From positions 90,763 through 154,762 of the forward strand of contig NZ_JAAGLV010000021.1 in NCBI RefSeq assembly GCF_010548305.1: 64,000 nt of DNA, given 5' to 3'. The stretch's first letter is position 1; the number at the start of each line of letters is the position of its first letter. Shown here piece by piece: positions 59,375 through 64,000 of this stretch. Under the pieces are notes generated by a model. The model worked only from the letters and a program-made list of their open reading frames with translations. It was not told the origin of the DNA and did not search any database. Made by a program: the position numbers and the translations under genes. The DNA is from Streptomyces sp. SID13031. GTDB lineage: Bacteria > Actinomycetota > Actinomycetes > Propionibacteriales > Kribbellaceae.

Positions 59375-59742
59375 CAGACGCCCGGGAGTTCTTGCGCGAG
59401 GAGCTGCTCGCGGTGGCAGCGATCGTCGTACCAGCCCAGCGCCCCGTAGTAACCCACGACCCAGGCCCGGTGAACCCAGGCGCCCTCTTCGACGGCCGAG
59501 CCCCCGCAACCGTCTCCAGCGTCACCGTGGAAACCGGCAACCCCTCATCGGTGGACCCCGCCTGGGCGGTCGCCGCCGCATCCGCAGCCCTCCAAGCCCG
59601 GGGCTGGACCACCGAGATCGCCCCCGAAGAAGCCGGCCACTACACAGTGATTGCCCACCACAACGGCTTCGACGTAACAGTCCACGCCTGGACCACAGAC
59701 TGGCGAATCACCTTCACCGGCCAAACCCCCTCCACGGCGTAA
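59371..59742 (+). CDS. Hypothetical partner of the DUF1023 hydrolase
   Basis: A 123-residue protein coupled by ATGA to the DUF1023 gene. It has a helical start (AREFLREELLAVAAIV) and a beta-rich end GFDVTVHAWTTDWRITFTGQTP. It lacks a clear signal peptide; it may be a soluble domain related to DUF4878-like or NTF2-like folds, but I cannot name the family. Confidence 0.7.
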   Translation: MTDAREFLREELLAVAAIVVPAQRPVVTHDPGPVNPGALFDGRAPATVSSVTVETGNPSSVDPAWAVAAASAALQARGWTTEIAPEEAGHYTVIAHHNGFDVTVHAWTTDWRITFTGQTPSTA

Positions 59743-59757
59743 CCGCTCGTTACGACG

Positions 59758-59816
59758 ACTTTGTGCACCGGCTGAGCGTTCTACCGGCGAGTAGGTGACT
59801 GAGCGGTGCACAAAGT
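59758..59816. repeat. Extragenic palindrome, copy 2 of the two-copy family
   Basis: 13-bp perfect arms ACTTTGTGCACCG and CGGTGCACAAAGT enclose 33 nt with an internal TGAGCG pair of boxes. Its arms share TTGTGCACnGGCnTGAGCG with copy 1 at 29262-29314. It lies 15 bp after the 59371 gene, as copy 1 lies after the FMN reductase. Confidence 0.85.
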
Positions 59817-59919
59817 GGAGCTCTGACAGGGGCTGGGTGTCGGATCGGGGGTGGGCGTTCGTGGTGGGGGTGAGAGTGGGTGCCCGGGAGGGGCGCCTGC
59901 CGTGACTTAGGAGGGCATC

Positions 59920-60495
59920 ATGAGCGCGACCTACACCTTTGACATCTTCTCCAGCCTCGATGGTTACGCCAACCACACCGGCGACTGGGGCGGCTACTGG
60001 GGCAAGCAGGGCCCCGAGTTCCTCGACCGTCGCCTCGCCCAGTACGCCCAGGAGCAGCGGATGGTCTTCGGTGCCGCCGCCTACCGGGACAACGTGGAGA
60101 TGGCGACGGCGTTCCCCGAGGCGTTCGAGGCGCCCGACTCCTGGATCACCCAGTTGAGGAACCTGCCGGCCACGGTGGTGTCGACCACACTCGAAGGCCC
60201 CCTCGACTGGCCGGACGCGACCCTCGAGAGCGGCGACGCCGTCGAGGTCGTCGCCCGCCTCAAGAAGGAGTCCGACGTACCACTGCGCTCCCACGGCAGC
60301 CTGGCCCTGAACCGGGCGCTGCTGGCGGCCGGCCTGGTCGACCGCATCCAGCTCACCATCTTCCCCGTGATCACCGGTCAAACCGGGGCAAACCCGGTCT
60401 TCCAAGGCGCCGACCTCGACCTGGAACTACTGGAGAGCCACACCCTCGACGGCAACACCCAAGAACTCACCTACCGCCCCACCCTGCACGGCTAG
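59920..60495 (+). CDS. Dihydrofolate-reductase-like (RibD C-terminal) protein
   Basis: A 191-residue protein of the RibD_C/DHFR-fold family: YTFDIFSSLDGYANHTGDWGGYWG at the start, MVFGAAAYRDN and LRSHGSLALNRALLAAGLVDRIQLTIFPVITGQTG are typical. It is probably an NAD(P)H-dependent reductase of unknown substrate. AGGAGG sits at 59909-59914, 5 nt before ATG 59920. Confidence 0.9.
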   Translation: MSATYTFDIFSSLDGYANHTGDWGGYWGKQGPEFLDRRLAQYAQEQRMVFGAAAYRDNVEMATAFPEAFEAPDSWITQLRNLPATVVSTTLEGPLDWPDATLESGDAVEVVARLKKESDVPLRSHGSLALNRALLAAGLVDRIQLTIFPVITGQTGANPVFQGADLDLELLESHTLDGNTQELTYRPTLHG

Positions 60496-60505
60496 GCGTT
60501 CCGGG

Positions 60506-60883
60506 TCAGCTGGTTGCGGCTCTTTCGGCGGCGCTTCGGAGTACGCAGAATTCGTTGCCTTCGGGGTCGTGCATGACGACCCAGCCGGTGCCGTCGGGTT
60601 CGCGGCGGTCGTTGGTGATGGTGGCGCCGAGGGTGAGGAGCCAGTCGACCTCGGTGTCGCGGGGGCCGTCTGGCTGGAGGTCGAGGTGGAGGCGGTTCTT
60701 GACTGCCTTCTCGTCGTTGTTCTGCTCGAAGAGGAGCTTCACCTCGGGCGTGTTCACCGCGGCGTACGGGTCGCCGGGCTCGTCGTCCGCGGGGCGCTCG
60801 GCGCGCAGTACCTGCAGCCAGAAGCCGGCCAGTTCATAGGGATCACGGGCGTCGAAGGTCACCGTTCGCACAACTGAAGTCAT
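60506..60883 (-). CDS. VOC (glyoxalase-like) protein
   Basis: A 125-residue vicinal-oxygen-chelate protein: VVRTVTFDARDPYELAGFWLQVLRAERPADDEPG at the start and WVVMHDPEGNEFCVLRSAAERA at the end. It is similar in plan to the VOC gene at 45683. ATG 60883 was chosen since the frame further upstream is antisense to rox. It is divergent from rox. Confidence 0.88.
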   Translation of the reverse strand: MTSVVRTVTFDARDPYELAGFWLQVLRAERPADDEPGDPYAAVNTPEVKLLFEQNNDEKAVKNRLHLDLQPDGPRDTEVDWLLTLGATITNDRREPDGTGWVVMHDPEGNEFCVLRSAAERAATS

Positions 60884-60897
60884 GGCAAAAAAATAGC

Positions 60898-60923
60898 GGC
60901 AAGAGAGTTCATTCTCTCTTGCC
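60898..60923. promoter_or_regulatory. Perfect 26-bp inverted repeat between VOC and rox
   Basis: GGCAAGAGAG-TTCATT-CTCTCTTGCC, 10-bp perfect arms. It sits 15 bp upstream of the VOC start and about 24 bp before the RAE. It looks like an operator for a dimeric repressor, possibly of the VOC gene; no matching regulator gene is nearby. Confidence 0.7.
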
Positions 60924-60946
60924 TCATCTAATTTATAGCGCAGGGG

Positions 60947-60965
60947 TGGGCTTGCCGCAAGCCCC
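60947..60965. promoter_or_regulatory. Rifamycin-associated element (RAE)-like palindrome
   Basis: TGGGCTTGC-C-GCAAGCCCC differs at one base from the 19-bp GGGGCTTGC-n-GCAAGCCCC element that I recall as the RAE of rifamycin-inducible genes. It lies about 62 bp upstream of rox, the expected position. The recollection of the consensus is from memory. Confidence 0.75.
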
Positions 60966-61027
60966 GATTCTTGCGGAGAATCACTCGCCGTAGCCAGAAA
61001 CCTGTAGGGAATCGGGGGATTGTTTTG

Positions 61028-62458
61028 ATGATTGACGTGATCATCGCCGGTGGTGGACCGACCGGCATGATGCTGGCCGCCGAGCTGCGGCTGCACGGGG
61101 TACAGGTGGTCGTGCTGGAGCGGTTGCTGGAGCCGAGCCCCATCGTCCGCTCGCTCGGAATGCACGCGCGCACGGTGGAGGTGATGGACCAACGCGGTCT
61201 GCTGGAGCGGTTCCTCGCGCTCGGTACGAAGTACCCGGTCGGCGGCTTCTTCGCCGGCATCCGCAAGCCGGCACCTGAGCGACTGGACACCGCCCACCCG
61301 TACACCCTCGGCATCCTGCAGCCGGTCACCGACCGGGTGCTGACCGAGTACGCCGTCAAGGTCGGCACCGACATCCGGATCGGCTCCGAACTGGTCGGGC
61401 TGAGCCAGGACGACGACGGCGTGACGGTCGAGCTGGCCGACGGCACCGAGCTCCGCTCGCGCTATCTCGTGGGCTGCGACGGCGGCCGCAGTACGGTGCG
61501 GAAGCTGCTCGGGGTCGCCTTCCCCGGCCAGCCGCCCACCAGAGAGGCGCTGCTGGCGGAGCTGAAGCTGACCGCACCGCAGGAGACCATCACCGAGGTG
61601 ATGACCGAGGTCCGCAAGACCCAGCTGTGGTTCGGCGCGGGGCCGGTCGGGGACGGGATGTTCCGCGTCGTCGTACCGGCCGATGGCGTGTCGGAGAACC
61701 CCCGGATCCCACCGACCATCGAGGAGATCAAGAAGCAGTTGGTCGCCACTGCCGGCACTGACTTCGGGGCGCATTCCCCGAGCTGGACGTCGCGCTTCAG
61801 CGACGCCACGCGGCTCGTGGAGCAGTACAGGACCGGCAGGGTGTTGCTGGCCGGCGACGCGGCGCACGTCCATCCCCCGATCGGCGGGCAGGGGCTCAAC
61901 CTCGGGATCCAGGACGCGTTCAACCTCGGCTGGAAACTGGCCGCCGCGGTCAACGGCTGGGCGCCGGAAGGGCTGCTCGACAGTTACCACGCCGAGCGGC
62001 ACCCGGTCGCCGCCAGCGTCCTGGACAACACCCAGGCCCAAGGGGTTCTCATGTCCACCGAACCGGGCGCGCAGGCGGTCCGCCGCCTGGTGACAGATCT
62101 GATGGACTTCGACGAGGTGAACCGCTACCTGACCCAGATGATCATGTCGGTCGACATCCGGTACGACTTCGGCGACGGCCCCGACCTGCTTGGCCGCCGC
62201 CTGAAAGACGTACCCCTGAAACAGGGCCACCTGTACGGCCTGATGCACGCCGGCCGCGGCCTACTCCTCGACCAGACCGGCAAACTCTCCGTCGAGGGCT
62301 GGGCAGATCGGGTCGACCATGTCGTCGACGTCAGCGAAGATCTGGCCGCCCCTGCAGCCCTGCTCCGCCCAGACGGCCACGTCACCTGGCTCGGCGAAGA
62401 CCAGCAAGACCTGCAAATCCACCTGGCCAAGTGGTTCGGCGATGCAGCACAGCAGTAA
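61028..62458 (+). CDS. rox: Rifampin monooxygenase (Rox/RIFMO)
   Basis: A 476-residue group A flavin monooxygenase whose whole sequence matches the Rox pattern: IDVIIAGGGPTGMMLAAELR, ARTVEVMDQRGLLERFLA, LVGCDGGRSTVRKLLGVAFPG, VLLAGDAAHVHPPIGGQGLN, LNLGIQDAFNLGWKLAA and STEPGAQAVRRL, ending LLRPDGHVTWLGEDQQ. Rox hydroxylates and linearises rifamycins. The RAE-like palindrome upstream supports rifamycin induction. ATG 61028 gives the normal length. It seems intact. Confidence 0.9.
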   Translation: MIDVIIAGGGPTGMMLAAELRLHGVQVVVLERLLEPSPIVRSLGMHARTVEVMDQRGLLERFLALGTKYPVGGFFAGIRKPAPERLDTAHPYTLGILQPVTDRVLTEYAVKVGTDIRIGSELVGLSQDDDGVTVELADGTELRSRYLVGCDGGRSTVRKLLGVAFPGQPPTREALLAELKLTAPQETITEVMTEVRKTQLWFGAGPVGDGMFRVVVPADGVSENPRIPPTIEEIKKQLVATAGTDFGAHSPSWTSRFSDATRLVEQYRTGRVLLAGDAAHVHPPIGGQGLNLGIQDAFNLGWKLAAAVNGWAPEGLLDSYHAERHPVAASVLDNTQAQGVLMSTEPGAQAVRRLVTDLMDFDEVNRYLTQMIMSVDIRYDFGDGPDLLGRRLKDVPLKQGHLYGLMHAGRGLLLDQTGKLSVEGWADRVDHVVDVSEDLAAPAALLRPDGHVTWLGEDQQDLQIHLAKWFGDAAQQ

Positions 62459-62560
62459 TCAGTGCTGCCAGCTCTTGTAGACGAGCGGCGCCAGGGCTCT
62501 TGTGTAGAAAGCGATCGAGCGATCGAGGTCGCTCACTGAGATGAAGACGTGGTCGAGCAT
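62459..62560 (-). pseudogene. Truncated VOC protein remnant
   Basis: 33 residues, MLDHVFISVSDLDRSIAFYTRALAPL then YKSWQH and a stop. The first 26 match the start of glyoxalase-like proteins; the other 100 are missing. It lies 17 bp after the SDR stop on the same strand and ends 1 bp past the rox stop, so its tail was lost at the rox junction. Confidence 0.8.
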
Positions 62561-62577
62561 GGTGGTTTCGCCGATCA

Positions 62578-63321
62578 CTAGATGTTGAAGCCGCCCGTGA
62601 CCTCGATGGACTGCGCATTGACCCAGCGATTCTCGTCGGAAAGCAGACTGGCGACGACGCTACCAACCTCAGCCGGCTCACCGACGCGACCGAGCGCCGT
62701 CTGCGAGGCCAGCAAAGCCTCGAACTCATCGGTCAGCCCACCACCGAGCTCGGTGCGAATCGCGCCAGGCGCAATCGAGTTGGCCCTGATCCGCCGCTCA
62801 CCGAACTCCTTGGCCATATACCGCGTCAGCACCTCGAGCCCACCTTTGAAGCTGGCATAAGGCGCGACCCCGATGGTCGCCACCCGGCTCGTCGCGCTGA
62901 CCATGTTGACGATCTGCCCGCCGTCCGCAATCAACGGCAGCAGCGCCTGAGTAAGAAAGAACGGCCCCTTGAGATGCACATTGAATAACCCGTCGAACTC
63001 CTCCTCGGTGACCGTGGCAATCGGGTTGTAAAGCCCGTACCCGGCGTTGTTCACCAAGTAGTCGAAGTCGACCCGACCCCACGTCGCCTTCAACTCCGTC
63101 CGAACGGTGTCAGCGAATGCCGCAAAGGAGGAGCTGTCCGACACATCCAACTTCAACGCCACCGCCGTACCGCCGCCCGCAACGATCTCCTTGACCACCC
63201 CTTCGGCGGAGCCCGGATTGCTGTTGTAGGTAAGGATGACGCCCATGCCACGCCCCGCACAGGCAACTGCAGTAGCAGCCCCAATACCTCGGCTGCCCCC
63301 AGTAACGATCACGATGCTCAA
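62578..63321 (-). CDS. SDR family oxidoreductase
   Basis: A 247-residue classical SDR: VTGGSRGIGAATAVA (TGxxxGIG), LVNNAGYG, the catalytic Ser in MVSATSRVAT, APYASFKGGLEV (YxxxK) and SIAPGAIRTELGGG. It uses NAD(P)H on an unknown alcohol or ketone. TTG 63321 with AAGGA 7 nt upstream is the likely start (GTG 63312 possible). The same open frame continues upstream through the palindrome into the Imm32-like gene. Confidence 0.92.
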   Translation of the reverse strand: MSIVIVTGGSRGIGAATAVACAGRGMGVILTYNSNPGSAEGVVKEIVAGGGTAVALKLDVSDSSSFAAFADTVRTELKATWGRVDFDYLVNNAGYGLYNPIATVTEEEFDGLFNVHLKGPFFLTQALLPLIADGGQIVNMVSATSRVATIGVAPYASFKGGLEVLTRYMAKEFGERRIRANSIAPGAIRTELGGGLTDEFEALLASQTALGRVGEPAEVGSVVASLLSDENRWVNAQSIEVTGGFNI

Positions 63322-63495
63322 GTGAGTTCCTTCTCCCGGTGTTGTTGTCACCACCCAGTCAAGGTTCACCGAGCCACCCGCGGAAGGGTGACTCTTCCTG
63401 GGTGCCCCACACCCACGATCAACCTCTGATTGGATCCCGGTAAGACGGAATGGGCCCCACTGCAAGACACATACGGACCCGCAGACCGCGCTCAC
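63322..63495. other. Gap between SDR and palindrome
   Basis: 174 bp without recognised gene or element apart from the SDR ribosome binding site (AAGGA on the minus strand, about 63328-63332). Confidence 0.4.
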
Positions 63496-63529
63496 CGCAC
63501 AGAAGCGGAATCGATTCCGCTTCTGTGCG
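63496..63529. repeat. Perfect 34-bp palindrome
   Basis: CGCACAGAAGCGGAATCGATTCCGCTTCTGTGCG-type perfect palindrome centred on ATCGAT (arms of 17 bp, no spacer; sequence given only at 63496-63529). It lies exactly where the Imm32-like coding similarity ends. As RNA it would form a stem of about 15 bp with a tiny loop; it has no T-tract. Confidence 0.9.
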
Positions 63530-63744
63530 CCGTATCCGGGATCAAGATGCATGTGACTCCCGTCCGGTGCCGATGCGTCGGATTGGGAGAGACACCAGCG
63601 CGCCAGATCGCGAAGCCCAGCAGGATCGCCGAGTATCTCGATAACGCCGTCGACCAACTCGATGCGAACCGTTCCACCTTCGACAGGCGCGACGACTCCG
63701 ACATCTCGGCGATAACGCGGAACCGACAAGGAGATCTCATCCAC
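63526..63744 (-). CDS. Imm32-like immunity protein, end lost in a palindrome
   Basis: From GTG 63744 about 73 codons read VDEISLSVPRYRRDVGVV, VRIELVDGVIEILGDPAGLRDLARWCLSQ and DGSHMHLDPGYG, which matches the Imm32 pattern (GDPxGLxxLAR...HLHLDPG). The similarity stops at the 34-bp palindrome, and no stop codon follows before the SDR gene: the frame stays open into it. Either the gene lost its end, or a fused protein is made. No toxin gene is visible. Confidence 0.6.
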
Positions 63745-63810
63745 GGCGCCACTATGGCTCGCCGGCTGCTCCCGAACGGTGTGCGCCGCTATGGCTGGTT
63801 CCGCGAGTCC

Positions 63811-63884
63811 ACCCCTCAGACGGTGGGTTGCCCCCTCGGAATCCGGCGGGGCAACCCACACTCTGAGGGGTCGACCCCTCAGAC
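63811..63884. repeat. 24-bp inverted repeat plus a third half-copy
   Basis: Left arm 63811-63834 and right arm 63848-63871 are complementary with two mismatches around 13 nt. The start of the left arm (ACCCCTCAGACG) recurs at 63874-63884. The hairpin would be strong; it could be a terminator or part of a repeat. The last 116 bp of the window (63885-64000) have no recognised feature. Confidence 0.8.
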
Positions 63885-64000
63885 GGGCCAGGCCACCGGC
63901 GGGAGTAGGCGGATCGGGATGGGTCGGCCGTGGGATGGGGGTCGAGGAAGGCACTCAGCCGGTATTAGGAGTGAGCGGCGGAGGCTGCGTGGGGATTTCT

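Noticed and set aside
63496..63529. Palindrome as a phage or plasmid attachment site
   Set aside because: No integrase, tRNA gene or second copy is visible.

Overview
This is a 64 kb piece of a high-GC actinomycete chromosome. The GC content, the frequent GTG and TTG starts, leaderless-looking promoters, a Lys export/LysG pair, ClpP next to a ClgR-like regulator, a DUF3152 peptidase and a rifampin monooxygenase with a rifamycin-associated element all fit Actinomycetota. The mix of families suggests a Kribbella-like (Propionibacteriales) soil bacterium. That genus call is inference from family content, not from a marker gene. No rRNA, tRNA, CRISPR array, transposase, phage or plasmid gene was recognised, so the window reads as ordinary accessory chromosome.

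Layout. 0-6.5 kb: an unknown gene, an AraC regulator divergent from a tightly coupled NmrA / DUF1772 / alpha-beta hydrolase operon, two small proteins and a secreted erythromycin-esterase-like protein. 6.5-9.3 kb: a DrrAB-type ABC exporter divergent from a WYL regulator. 9.5-12.3 kb: a self-regulated-looking Fic protein, proline iminopeptidase and MarR. 12.3-17.3 kb: 2OG oxygenase, a frameshifted UbiA prenyltransferase, a stub resembling streptogramin lyase, an ABC-F protein with divergent TetR, then a small gene graveyard (C-terminal pieces of an SDR and of a protein-arginine deiminase). 17.3-28.6 kb: secreted and surface functions (DUF3152 metallopeptidase, M23 peptidase, double excalibur-type protein, a Tat-exported histidine-rich PHP phosphoesterase, a protealysin-type M4 peptidase) plus epoxide hydrolase and a HelD-type helicase. 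28.6-36 kb: SoxR-box-controlled FMN reductase (frameshifted), luciferase-like oxidoreductase, Lrp/PLP-lyase pair among DnaA-box-like sites, ClpP/XRE pair. 36-46 kb: transporters, decayed hemerythrin and MarR genes, two TetR/oxidoreductase pairs, ArgO/LysG. 46-55 kb: cation antiporter, ankyrin protein, amidohydrolase, a TetR-controlled membrane-protein operon and a DEAD-box helicase. 55-64 kb: orphan SoxR-like boxes, a cobalamin-riboswitch cobalt-uptake operon (CbtB, CbtA, odd histidine phosphatase), DUF1023 hydrolase, DHFR-like protein, rifampin monooxygenase (rox) behind an RAE, an SDR and an Imm32-like immunity gene that runs into a perfect 34-bp palindrome.

How things work together. Much of the window is xenobiotic or antibiotic defence: ABC exporter, ABC-F, esterase, epoxide hydrolase, flavin monooxygenases and rox, most paired with a one-component regulator and often with a visible palindromic operator. 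The most distinctive signals are regulatory and structural: the RAE in front of rox, one strong SoxR box in front of the FMN reductase and two orphan ones elsewhere, a two-copy family of extragenic palindromes, long inverted repeats at gene ends, and several genes broken by small indels or truncated at shared junctions. Coordinates of starts marked as inferred come from ribosome binding sites, overlaps and family length.
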